Part shown: positions 27,392 to 35,597 of the stretch, in pieces | Numbering within the stretch: the stretch's first letter is position 1 | Layout of the letters: each line of letters begins with the position of its first letter | NCBI RefSeq assembly: GCF_001458335.1 | Contig: NZ_CYTO01000009.1 | Coordinates: 320,385-384,384 of the forward strand | DNA from: Cognatishimia activa | GTDB lineage: Bacteria > Pseudomonadota > Alphaproteobacteria > Rhodobacterales > Rhodobacteraceae | DNA: 64,000 nt | Direction of reading: 5' to 3' | Program-made: the position numbers and the translations under genes | Notes under the pieces: model-generated | The model's database searches: none | Seen by the model: only the letters and a program-made list of their open reading frames with translations | What the model was told of the DNA's origin: nothing

Positions 27392-28309
27392 ATGACAAAA
27401 CTGATTATTGATACGGATCCAGGCGTCGATGACGCGATGGCGATTTTTTATGCGGCAGCTGCGCCTGACATTGAACTGCTGGGGCTGACCTCGATTTTTG
27501 GCAACGTGACCGTCGAAATGGCCACCCGGAATGCTCTGCGTTTGGTTGAGGCCGCTGGGCTTGATATTCCCGTGGCCGCCGGGGCCCCGACACCATTGGT
27601 CTTGCCTCCATTTACGCCCTCTTTCCACGTCCATGGCGACGAGGGGTTCGGCGACATTCCTGCTGTGACCCCCAAAGGCAAAGCAATCGACGAAAGCGCC
27701 GCTGATTTCCTGTGTCGTATGGCGCGTGAACATAAAGGCGAACTGGTCGTTTGCCCGATTGGCCCGCTGACCAACATTGCCCATGCGATCCAGCAAGATC
27801 CTGAATTTGCCACCAATGTGAAACGCATCGTTCTGATGGGCGGTAGCTATCGGGAAGGGGGCAACATTACCCCTCACGCCGAAGCCAATATCTATCACGA
27901 TCCCCATGCCGCAGAAGTTGTCTTTGCAAGCGGAGCACGGGTGGAAATGGTTGGTCTTGATGTGACCCACCGGATCCTTTGCACGGCTGAGGATTTTGCA
28001 GAAATGGCAGCAACGGCGCCAAAACTGGGTGGCATGCTTCAGGACATGAGCCACTTCTATCTGGAGTTCTACAAGACTGTCGGTAAATTTGACGGCTGCT
28101 CGCTCCACGACCCAGCCGCCGTGATCGCCTGCACCCATCCAGAATGGTTCACGGCAGAAAACGTCGCGATCCAAGTGTCTTGTGAAGAAGAGACGTCAGG
28201 TGCCACAATCGACGCAACGGACGAGCGTCGCCCAACAGCGGTTTACGTGGCGGTTGAGGCCGACAAGGTCAAAGCACGCTTCATGGAGCAAATCGCGAAA
28301 TTGGCATAA
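27392..28309 (+). CDS. Inosine-uridine preferring nucleoside hydrolase
   Basis: A 305-aa calcium-dependent hydrolase that splits ribonucleosides to base and ribose. The N-terminal aspartate cluster LIIDTDPGVDDAMA is the metal site and is diagnostic. Additional markers are GPLTNIAHA, IVLMGGSYREGGN, and the C-terminal HDPAAV segment with the final Ca2+-binding Asp. No transporter or regulator is adjacent. Confidence 0.92.
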   Translation: MTKLIIDTDPGVDDAMAIFYAAAAPDIELLGLTSIFGNVTVEMATRNALRLVEAAGLDIPVAAGAPTPLVLPPFTPSFHVHGDEGFGDIPAVTPKGKAIDESAADFLCRMAREHKGELVVCPIGPLTNIAHAIQQDPEFATNVKRIVLMGGSYREGGNITPHAEANIYHDPHAAEVVFASGARVEMVGLDVTHRILCTAEDFAEMAATAPKLGGMLQDMSHFYLEFYKTVGKFDGCSLHDPAAVIACTHPEWFTAENVAIQVSCEEETSGATIDATDERRPTAVYVAVEADKVKARFMEQIAKLA

Positions 28310-28422
28310 GCTGACCGCGCAAAAGACACTGATTGGCGCGGGCGGATTTCTTTGCCTGCGCCTTCAAAAAAGTGACAAAAACCGCTTGTCCTCCAAAGGC
28401 CTTATCATTACTACCGGTTCTC

Positions 28423-28512
28423 GGAGACGTGGCCGAGTGGTCGAAGGCGCTCCCCTGCTAAGGGAGTATACGTTAACGCGTATCGAGGGTTCGAATCCCT
28501 TCGTCTCCGCCA
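28423..28512 (+). tRNA. tRNA-Ser(GCU)
   Basis: A 90-base tRNA with the CCA end encoded. The acceptor stem GGAGACG pairs with CGTCTCC. The anticodon stem CTCCC / GGGAG encloses loop CTGCTAA with anticodon GCU (28457-28459). A long variable arm (TATACGTTAACGCGTA) identifies a class II serine tRNA. The T arm contains GGTTCGAATCC. Confidence 0.97.
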
Positions 28513-29030
28513 CTATAATTTTGCAGTGCGCTGAAAATGCGGGAAAATATGAGGCTCAATCCGCTGATTTCCCCCATTCTTTCCTCCAATAGGTGTCGAA
28601 TCAAGCGCGCACCTTGTTCGTTTGAATTCGTGCCGCTCACCCACGCGCGAAAGAGACATTCTCGCACACGGCATTGCCATCACGCTTCCCTGCGGATTTG
28701 CCGATCGTCGATCTCGGCCCATAGCAGACACTGGTGCAAAAAACGTCTAATGGCAGCAGCCAGCCCAAAGCGGACATTCAAGCGCAGCCGGAACTAGGCT
28801 CCAATGCTGCGCCAGGTCAGCGCATGATAGGAATAGTGCCGCGTAACATACGCCAACTCGATTACAGCACGCCGAAGAAAGTCAGTAAAAGAGCATATCG
28901 TTGAGATGACTTTTTCCGGCGCTTAGTGTGAAGGCAGAGGCTAAATCTCAAGATATTCGCGGCGCTGTCACGCGGCTGAATCTTGAACTGCTGTTATTTC
29001 AGGCTGAACGATATGGCACTGGAGTCGCGC
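28513..29030. other. Gene-free stretch, probably decayed sequence
   Basis: No convincing reading frame is visible between the tRNA and the phosphoesterase stub. Open frames here are short, lack ribosome sites and have unlikely composition. Together with the truncated gene at its right end this looks like remnant sequence after deletion or insertion downstream of the tRNA. Confidence 0.5.
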
Positions 29031-29105
29031 ATGCGCAAGTTTCTTGTTTTCAGCGATCTGCATCGTGTGGATACCGGCGAGACGTCAAACGGGCATGATA
29101 CATAG
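29031..29105 (+). pseudogene. Truncated N-terminus of a calcineurin-like metallophosphoesterase
   Basis: ATG 29031 opens a 24-codon frame reading MRKFLVFSDLHRVDTGE, then SNGHDT and stop. The start is typical of the cyclic-nucleotide phosphodiesterase/UDP-diacylglucosamine hydrolase-like phosphoesterases, including the first metal motif SDLH (D-x-H). The rest of the gene, over 200 codons, is missing, and a terminator for the next gene follows immediately. It is inferred to be the relic of a deleted gene. Confidence 0.6.
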
Positions 29106-29131
29106 CTTCGGTTCCAACCCAATCGGCTAAA

Positions 29132-29157
29132 AAAGCCCGCGACAGATCGCGGGCTTT
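29132..29157. terminator. Bidirectional terminator
   Basis: A perfect 11-bp stem (AAAGCCCGCGA / TCGCGGGCTTT) with a CAGA loop carries A/T runs on both sides. It lies 24 bases past the peroxiredoxin stop on the minus strand. Confidence 0.85.
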
Positions 29158-29180
29158 CGCATTTTCACTAGATAAGACCC

Positions 29181-29729
29181 TTAGGCCGCCGCTTCGGCTT
29201 TCGCCTCTTTCAGGTGCTTCAGCAGGTTCTCAGGGCTGGACACGCCATATGGATCCTCTGGGTAGTTGTCGTCACGGCCTGGCTCTTCAAACCATGCTTC
29301 GACGACACCGTTGTTGACGATCGCCGCATGACGTCAGGACCGCATGCCAAAGCCCAGGTTGTCTTTGTCAACCAGCATGCCAACTTTGCGAGTGAACTCG
29401 CCAGAACCGTCAGGGATCACTTTAACGTTGTTGATGCCTTGCGCTTCGGCCCATTTGTTCATGACAAAGCTGTCGTTCACGGACATGCAGTAAATCTCTT
29501 CAATGCCTTCTGCCGCGAAATCTTCGAAACCATTTTCAAAGCCCGGCAACTGGTAAGTGGAACAGGTCGGGGTGAAAGCGCCCGGCAGCGAGAACAGGAT
29601 CACACGTTTGCCTGCAAAATAATCCTCGGTGGACATGTCCTGCCAGCGGAAAGGGTTCGGACCTTCGATGCTTTCATCACGAACGCGGGTGCGGAAGGTC
29701 ACATTAGGGAGCTTTTGTCCTGCAAACAT
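29181..29729 (-). pseudogene. Peroxiredoxin (Prx5-like) interrupted by an in-frame TGA
   Basis: The full frame is 182 codons, the usual length of this thiol peroxidase group. The peroxidatic Cys56 is in LPGAFTPTCS. Codon 132 (29334-29336) is TGA, exactly where family members usually have Trp in GMRSWRY. After it the frame continues without a shift and clearly encodes the expected C-terminus (AAIVNNGVVEAWFEEPG, then EDPYGVSSPENLL) to a normal TAA at 29181. ATG 29729 follows AAGGA. A single G-to-A change would explain it: nonsense mutation, sequencing error, or less likely readthrough. The 131-aa product keeps the active Cys but lacks the last helix and strand. Confidence 0.85.
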
Positions 29730-29970
29730 TGGAAAATCCTTGGATTGGCTGTGTTCGTTGGTCGCGCATACAAGCTTGCCCCGTTGGAAGATCAATGCAC
29801 GTCCGTTAAGGTGTACTAATCAATTGAGAAGAAAAACTTGATGGTCGGAAAACGTGTCTTTCCAACTTATTGGTTAAGTCATTGCAATAAATATGAAAAA
29901 GTTGGTCGTAGAACTGGTCTGCGCTCGTAGAGGCTAGGAAAGACTCGAGACAAGAGTACTTTGTTTCATC

Positions 29971-30001
29971 TTGACCTTACAGTGACTGGAACCTTTATTT
30001 G
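29971..30001 (+). promoter_or_regulatory. CueR/MerR-type copper promoter
   Basis: TTGACC (29971-29976) and TATTTG (29996-30001) are separated by 19 bases, the stretched spacing typical of promoters activated by MerR-family regulators. The spacer TTACAGTGACTGGAACC resembles the copper operator (ACCTTCC-N7-GGAAGGT) with an imperfect right half. It drives the copper chaperone and copA genes. No merR/cueR gene is adjacent. Confidence 0.7.
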
Positions 30002-30029
30002 AAGTCTCGGCACAACAAAGGAGGCCGAG

Positions 30030-30248
30030 ATGACCCAAACCAATATTGCGATTCTTACCGTTCAGGGAATGAGCTGCACATCCTGTGCAAGTCGCGTCGA
30101 ACGTGGCTTGAACGCGACCCAAGGAATTTCAGGCGTGTCCGTGGATTTCAAGGCGTCGAAAGTGCATTTCAACTACGAATCTTCTGCATTGCTCGACAAG
30201 GCAACTGGAGTCCTTAGCGATTTGGGCTACCCCGCCCAAGTTGCCTAA
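30030..30248 (+). CDS. Copper chaperone (HMA domain, CopZ-like)
   Basis: A 72-aa single heavy-metal-associated domain with the metal motif VQGMSCTSCASRVE. It should carry Cu(I) to the following ATPase or act as a cytoplasmic buffer. ATG 30030 follows AAAGGAGG. copA begins 57 bases after its stop, so both are probably one transcript from the CueR-like promoter. Confidence 0.9.
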   Translation: MTQTNIAILTVQGMSCTSCASRVERGLNATQGISGVSVDFKASKVHFNYESSALLDKATGVLSDLGYPAQVA

Positions 30249-30304
30249 GAAAATGTCTGCCACACACCACTGATGAAGCATTAAGATTTCGAAAGGCTAT
30301 CTAG

Positions 30305-32779
30305 ATGGGATACCCACATTCTACCACGGTTCAAGTTGAAGGAATGAGTTGCGCGTCCTGTGTTGGACGGGTGGAACGCAGCCTAGAGGGCGTCAACGGT
30401 CTGACGGATGTGACAGTGAACCTAGCCTCTGAAACGGCGCGGTTCTCTTTTGAGGATACGAAAAACGTCTGGGACGCGGTCGAGGCGCTGCGGGAGCTGG
30501 GGTATCCAGCGCGCGAAAACACGCTAACACTGACAATTGACTCCATGTCTTGTGCGTCTTGTGTGGGGAGAGTGGAAAAAGCTTTGTCCTCCGTGCCGGG
30601 TGTCATTGCGGTCAACGTGAACTTAGCAGCGGAAACGGCACGAGTAACGTTTGTTGAAGGCGCTACAGATGCATCTACGATTCAAAAAGCTGCGACAGAA
30701 GCCGGGTACCCTGCCACAGTGGTGGAGGCGGCAAATACTCCAGACCGCTCAGCGCGAAAGGAAGAAGAGGCCAGTGCACTTGCGCGCCGTGTTTTGTTCG
30801 CATCGATCTTGGCGCTACCGGTGTTTTTGATGGAAATGGGTGGCCATGCTATCCCGGCCTTGCATCATATGATCGGGCAGACAATCGGCCACCAGACCAG
30901 TTGGGTTCTGCAATTCCTGCTTACCACTGCCGTTTTGTTTGGTCCGGGGCGGCAGTTTTATCTTAAAGGGTTTCCGGCACTCTTCAAAGGCGCTCCGGAC
31001 ATGAACAGTTTGGTGGCCGTAGGCACCAGTGCGGCTTACGGCTATTCGGTGATCTCTACTTTTTTACCGCAGCTTTTGCCGGATAACGTGCGCGCGGTCT
31101 ATTTTGAGGCAGCTGCTGTCATCGTCGTGCTGATCCTGCTCGGGCGCTGGATGGAAGCTCGCGCAAAGGGGCGAACCGGGGCAGCGATCCAAAAACTATT
31201 GGGACTGCAGGTGCGCAAGGCGCGTGTGGTACGCGATGGCGCAGAGTCCGAGATCGATGCGACTGACCTGCGCGTCGGCGATCTTGTGATCGTGCGTCCG
31301 GGCGAACGTTTAGCTGCCGATGGCGACGTGACCGAAGGCGAAAGCTATGTCGACGAAAGCATGATCACAGGCGAACCAGTTCCAGTGGTCAAATCCGAAG
31401 GTGCAACCGTGACTGGTGGCACTGTAAATGGTGCAGGCAGCCTGACCTTCCGCGCGGCTCGCGTTGGAAGTGACACAACACTCGCCCAGATCATCCGTAT
31501 GGTGGAAGATGCACAGGGGGCAAAGCTGCCAATTCAAGGTTTGGTGGACCAGATCACATTGCGATTTGTTCCAGCTGTCATGGCAGTGGCTGCTTTTACT
31601 ATAGTGGTTTGGCTGGTCTTGGGTCCAACTCCCACATTGACCAATGCACTCGTGGCGGGTGTTTCGGTTCTAATCATTGCATGCCCCTGTGCCATGGGGT
31701 TGGCAACGCCAACCTCGATCATGGTTGGCACAGGCAGGGCGGCGGGAATGGGTGTGCTCTTCCGAAAGGGGGACGCGCTTCAAACGCTGGGCAAGGTTGA
31801 TATCGTGGCGCTGGACAAGACTGGCACCGTAACGGAAGGCCGGCCGGAGTTGACCGATTTGGTCTTGGCCAGCGGATTTGAACGAAAGGATGTCCTACGC
31901 CTTGTGGCCTCAGTAGAAGCGCGTTCCGAGCATCCGATTGCCGATGCTATCGTGCGCGCCGCTAAAGCGGAAGGCGTTGAGCTATCTGAAGCGAATGAGT
32001 TTGTCTCAGCGACCGGGTATGGCGTCGCAGCTCAGGTTGAAGGGCGAGAGGTCTTAATCGGAGCGGATCGTTTGATGCAGCGGGAGGGTATCGTGCTTCA
32101 ATCGCTAAGCGAGGTGGAAAGCGAGATTGCAAAATCTGGGCGGTCCGCACTCTTTGCGGCCATTGATGGTCAGATTGCCGCCGTCGTTGGTGTGGCTGAT
32201 CCGGTCAAATCCAATAGTCGCAACGCAATCGCAAAGCTGAAAGCCAAGGGTCTGAAAGTCGTGATGATCACAGGCGATAAACAAGAGACAGCAGAAGCCA
32301 TTGCTCGCGAGACAGGGATTGAGCACGTCGTGGCAGGTGTCTTGCCGGATGCCAAATCCAAGGCGATTGAAGCACTTTCCAAAGAAGGCAGTGTGGCCTT
32401 TGTTGGTGATGGAATCAACGATGCCCCAGCGCTGGCGCGTGCAGATGTGGGGATTGCGATTGGCACCGGCACGGATGTCGCCATCGAAAGCGCTGATGTG
32501 GTTTTAATGTCAGGCGATCTTGGCGGAGTGGTCAACGGTATCGAAGCTTCGGCCAGCACTCTGCGCAATATCAAGCAGAACCTGGGCTGGGCATTTGGCT
32601 ATAACATAGCTTTGATTCCAGTTGCAGCAGGAGTTCTTTTTCCTGTCTTTGGCCTATTGTTATCGCCAGTTCTTGCCGCAGGCGCGATGGCGCTCAGCTC
32701 GGTTTTTGTCCTGACGAATGCACTGAGGTTGCGTTGGATAAAACCGGCGTTGGACGACACATCCCAAGTGCCGGCGTGA
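30305..32779 (+). CDS. copA: Cu(I)-exporting P1B-type ATPase
   Basis: An 824-aa P-type ATPase that pumps Cu(I) out of the cytoplasm. Two N-terminal HMA domains carry EGMSCASC and DSMSCASC. Eight membrane helices follow, with the transport motif IACPCAMGLATPTS. The actuator motif TGEP, phosphorylation site LDKTGTVTEG, HP motif SEHPIADA and hinge GDGINDAPALA are all intact. Length and order of domains are normal. It follows the small chaperone gene, and together they make a copper-resistance unit. Confidence 0.97.
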   Translation: MGYPHSTTVQVEGMSCASCVGRVERSLEGVNGLTDVTVNLASETARFSFEDTKNVWDAVEALRELGYPARENTLTLTIDSMSCASCVGRVEKALSSVPGVIAVNVNLAAETARVTFVEGATDASTIQKAATEAGYPATVVEAANTPDRSARKEEEASALARRVLFASILALPVFLMEMGGHAIPALHHMIGQTIGHQTSWVLQFLLTTAVLFGPGRQFYLKGFPALFKGAPDMNSLVAVGTSAAYGYSVISTFLPQLLPDNVRAVYFEAAAVIVVLILLGRWMEARAKGRTGAAIQKLLGLQVRKARVVRDGAESEIDATDLRVGDLVIVRPGERLAADGDVTEGESYVDESMITGEPVPVVKSEGATVTGGTVNGAGSLTFRAARVGSDTTLAQIIRMVEDAQGAKLPIQGLVDQITLRFVPAVMAVAAFTIVVWLVLGPTPTLTNALVAGVSVLIIACPCAMGLATPTSIMVGTGRAAGMGVLFRKGDALQTLGKVDIVALDKTGTVTEGRPELTDLVLASGFERKDVLRLVASVEARSEHPIADAIVRAAKAEGVELSEANEFVSATGYGVAAQVEGREVLIGADRLMQREGIVLQSLSEVESEIAKSGRSALFAAIDGQIAAVVGVADPVKSNSRNAIAKLKAKGLKVVMITGDKQETAEAIARETGIEHVVAGVLPDAKSKAIEALSKEGSVAFVGDGINDAPALARADVGIAIGTGTDVAIESADVVLMSGDLGGVVNGIEASASTLRNIKQNLGWAFGYNIALIPVAAGVLFPVFGLLLSPVLAAGAMALSSVFVLTNALRLRWIKPALDDTSQVPA

Positions 32780-33019
32780 TCAAACCCACATGAGTGGTCC
32801 AGTTTGATTGTTAGTTCATGATCGGCCTATGGTCCATCTGCATGATGGTTTTGTGAGGCGTTTGTAACCCAACAAAATCCGTACATCTAAACAAACGTTT
32901 AGTTTGTTTCGTCCCGGGATCTTGAACTCAGCGCACCCGTTGGTTGGGTGGGCAACAACACTGCGAATTGTTTCGGTGTTTTGAAGGTATCTCTGATGAT
33001 ACCGATTGTCGGTAGATCG

Positions 33020-33051
33020 TAGAGATCGCCGTAAGTCTAAGGCGATCTCTA
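33020..33051 (+). terminator. Strong hairpin in the gap after copA
   Basis: TAGAGATCGCC and GGCGATCTCTA form a perfect 11-bp stem with a 10-base loop, followed by TCTCTGTTTTCTCTTT. A smaller stem (GGTATC / GATACC) lies 25-40 bases before it. The 311-base gap from 32780 to 33090 has no coding frame. The pair may end copA transcription or belong to a small RNA. Confidence 0.45.
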
Positions 33052-33090
33052 TCTCTGTTTTCTCTTTGAAGGGCCAGAAGACTGGCTATC

Positions 33091-34311
33091 TCAAAGTTGC
33101 AGTTGCTTAAGGTCTTCGTAAGCGCCTGAAACCGTTGGTGTCAGCGGGAAAAGCACCGCCTGTATCGAGTGATAGATGTCAGGCTTGCCTTCAAATTGCG
33201 TCACTGTCGGAACGCCATTCGCATCAATCTCCGGGAACCACCCCCCATTTTCTTGATCGACGAAATGAGTGCGCGCAAAGTCCCATACGCGATTGTACCA
33301 TTCTAGATCAGAGGCGGCGGCATCCGTCTTCATTAGGGCGGCTAGAACACCGATGGCTTCAGTCACGGGCCACCAATAGCGGTCTGTGATGTCAGGTGTG
33401 CCGTCGAAATTCAAAGTATAGCAAAAGCCGCCCGCTTCGGTGTTCCATGCGTCCTCGAGGGCGCGGTAGGCGATCGTTCTGGCGGTTGCGATGCGGTCTG
33501 CGTTTGGTTGGCCGCAGAGTTCGTTGAACTGCAGTAAAAGTCTTGCAATTTCAAAGGAATGGCCGGGTGTCGTGCCTGCTGGCCGAAACATTGGGTTGCC
33601 GCTATAGCTGCGGTCTACGGCCCAGTTTTCCATATAGTGTTCGGGCAGCCTCCAACCCTCTGACGGGGCGATTTTGTGGGCGAAGAAATGAAGGATGCGG
33701 CTGGCCCTATCCAGATATTTCTCTCGGCCCGTCGCTTCAAACGCCGCAAGTAAAGCCTCAATTCCATGCATGTTGGCATTCATGCCGCGATAGGTCGAAA
33801 AAGGCGTCCAATCCGCATTGAATTCATCGCAGAAGAGACCGTGATCCTCTTCCCAAAAACGTTGTTCCAGAATCTGATCCACGTCCTCAAGCAACGCCAT
33901 TGCGTCTGGATGATCCACCGCAAGAGCGCTTGATGCTGCTAGCAAAACAAAGACGTGCCCGTAGGCGAGTTTGCGACCGTCGTGAATGTCAGCGCCCTCT
34001 AGGGCCCATAGATACCCGCCATGCGCTGCGTCTCTGTGGTGGGAGAAAAGGTACGAGACACCTTGATCGATGATGTTGTCACAATTGTTGCGTCCAGCAA
34101 GTTTGCCCAACGCGAAAGAGTGCACAAGACGCGTGGTGGTGTGTAGTTCTTGAACTGCGCTAGGTAACGGTTGTCCGGTGAGGTCCAGAGTGTAAAAACC
34201 GCCCGAAGGACAAAGGCTTGGCTGAAAAAAATCAAATTGGGTCTTAGCGTTCTGGACCAAAAAGTTCTGATGGTCTGGGGTCATCCAATGAGCTTGGGAG
34301 AAAGCGGACAT
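33091..34311 (-). CDS. AGE-family sugar epimerase/isomerase
   Basis: A 406-aa (alpha/alpha)6-barrel protein of the N-acylglucosamine 2-epimerase superfamily, which includes mannose isomerase, sulfoquinovose isomerase YihS and cellobiose 2-epimerase. Conserved stretches are RGMNANMHGIEALLAAFEATG near residue 180, GHSFEIARLLLQ near 250 and RYWWPVTEAIGVLAAL near 320, the last two contributing catalytic His and Glu. Beside it lie a LacI regulator and a PfkB-type kinase, so mannose-to-fructose isomerisation followed by phosphorylation is a sensible guess. The exact aldose is not determined. Confidence 0.87.
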   Translation of the reverse strand: MSAFSQAHWMTPDHQNFLVQNAKTQFDFFQPSLCPSGGFYTLDLTGQPLPSAVQELHTTTRLVHSFALGKLAGRNNCDNIIDQGVSYLFSHHRDAAHGGYLWALEGADIHDGRKLAYGHVFVLLAASSALAVDHPDAMALLEDVDQILEQRFWEEDHGLFCDEFNADWTPFSTYRGMNANMHGIEALLAAFEATGREKYLDRASRILHFFAHKIAPSEGWRLPEHYMENWAVDRSYSGNPMFRPAGTTPGHSFEIARLLLQFNELCGQPNADRIATARTIAYRALEDAWNTEAGGFCYTLNFDGTPDITDRYWWPVTEAIGVLAALMKTDAAASDLEWYNRVWDFARTHFVDQENGGWFPEIDANGVPTVTQFEGKPDIYHSIQAVLFPLTPTVSGAYEDLKQLQL

Positions 34312-34326
34312 CGTTAAGGAATCCTG

Positions 34327-35340
34327 TTATCGGTTTGGAGCTTGAGAGATTGGCTGAACGTATTGCAGCGATTCAATGGGGGCATTGTCGATGCGTTTGC
34401 GCAAGAGGGTGGCCATTTGAAATCCCGCCGTGGCCAGGTCCTCATAGATGCTACCGACTTTCGGCCGCGTAAGATCGAAGAGGCCAGAGGTTTGTTTTAC
34501 GACCATGCGAACGTCTTTTTCAGGAGTCAGTTCGAGGTCCTGAATGGCGGCAAGGGCGGCGAGCCCAGACACTTCGCCAGGCAGAATAAGGCCATTGGGC
34601 CGGTGCGCCTTCGCAAACCTTTCAGAGATTGCCGTTTCAATCTGTTCGGCGCTGCTTTCCAAAGTTGCACCTTCAATGATTTCAAAGGCCACGCCGGTTT
34701 CTCGCACTGCTGTCATGAATCCATGCAGCAAATGCTGTCGAAAGGTCAGGGTAGAGGGCGGGAGCAAGATGGCAATCTTGTCTGCGCCCTTTTGGATCAT
34801 GCGCAGCGCGGCTTCATATGCGAAACCGAAGTTGTCGTAGTCAACATATGCGTGCGGCGTCGCAAGTTCCGTACGTCCATGCGACACAAATGGGAAATTC
34901 GCTTCAGACAGGTACCTCACGCGCGGGTCGTTGGGTTCTGTTCTTGAGAAAAGGATCCCATCGGCCAACTTGTTTTTTACGATCCGGGTGAGGACGTCTC
35001 CATGATCATCCGCCCCGAAATCAGGTGTGACAACAAGATGGTAACCGCTGCCTTCCAGACCACGGGTGATCCCTCGAATGATAGATGTCCCAAATCCAAA
35101 AATCTCGTCATGAGGCGGTAGGATCAGGTTGATGACTTGGGTTTTTCCGGTCCGCAGCCGCTGTGCCGCGCGGTCAGGCGTGTAGCCAAGTTCAGTGGCG
35201 ATACTCAGAATGCGTTGGCGTGTGTCTGCGGCAATCTTTGGATCATTGGCCAAAGCTCGCGACACTGCTCCTACAGAAACCCCAGCTTTGCTAGCTATAG
35301 ATTTCTGGGTGGGGCGTTGATCCTGGGTCTTTTCCGCCAA
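34327..35340 (-). CDS. LacI-family transcriptional regulator of the isomerase/kinase locus
   Basis: A 337-aa repressor with an N-terminal LacI helix-turn-helix (QKSIASKAGVSVGAVSRAL) and a periplasmic-binding-protein-like sugar domain. TTG 35340 is preferred as start because AGGAGA sits eight bases before it; TTG 35361 would be seven residues longer. It is 15 bases upstream of the isomerase gene on the same strand and divergent from the kinase gene. Two TTTAAAACG-type palindromes in the shared gap are its likely operators. Confidence 0.9.
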   Translation of the reverse strand: MAEKTQDQRPTQKSIASKAGVSVGAVSRALANDPKIAADTRQRILSIATELGYTPDRAAQRLRTGKTQVINLILPPHDEIFGFGTSIIRGITRGLEGSGYHLVVTPDFGADDHGDVLTRIVKNKLADGILFSRTEPNDPRVRYLSEANFPFVSHGRTELATPHAYVDYDNFGFAYEAALRMIQKGADKIAILLPPSTLTFRQHLLHGFMTAVRETGVAFEIIEGATLESSAEQIETAISERFAKAHRPNGLILPGEVSGLAALAAIQDLELTPEKDVRMVVKQTSGLFDLTRPKVGSIYEDLATAGFQMATLLRKRIDNAPIESLQYVQPISQAPNR

Positions 35341-35373
35341 CCTGTTCTCTCCTGTTTTCAAAGGGTTTCATAA

Positions 35374-35389
35374 TTTTAAACGTTTTAAA
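35374..35389. promoter_or_regulatory. Putative LacI operator 1
   Basis: TTTTAAACGTTTTAAA is nearly palindromic around a central CG, the usual core of LacI-family operators. It lies 34 bases before the regulator start and would overlap its promoter. One base differs from the fully symmetric TTTAAAACGTTTTAAA. Confidence 0.65.
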
Positions 35390-35481
35390 CGTCAATGCTT
35401 TCCCGCCAATACCCAACGGAGTTTATGAAATAAGCAACTTATATTTATCAAGTTTTTAAAAATGACTTGAGTTCCAATGAC

Positions 35482-35497
35482 TTTAAAACGTATTAAA
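35482..35497. promoter_or_regulatory. Putative LacI operator 2
   Basis: TTTAAAACGTATTAAA is also one base off perfect symmetry and has the same CG centre. It is 108 bases from operator 1 (start to start) and about 100 bases before the kinase ATG. The pair could support looping or separate control of the two divergent promoters. Confidence 0.65.
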
Positions 35498-35597
35498 TTG
35501 GAGTCGCGGTAGTAAACCCCAATTTCTGCCTTGTGATTCCATGGTGGGTTCAAAGCTGGCGGGCTTGCGTTGATGCGATGGAAATAGGAGAGGCGCT

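Noticed and set aside
29330-29337. TGACGTCA palindrome at the peroxiredoxin stop as a regulatory site
   Set aside because: It lies inside a coding sequence and arises from the TGA and the next two codons; an 8-base palindrome is expected by chance.
29334-29795. The short 131-aa peroxiredoxin as a complete gene
   Set aside because: The frame continues after the TGA with clear family sequence up to a normal stop and terminator, so a disrupted longer gene is the better description.
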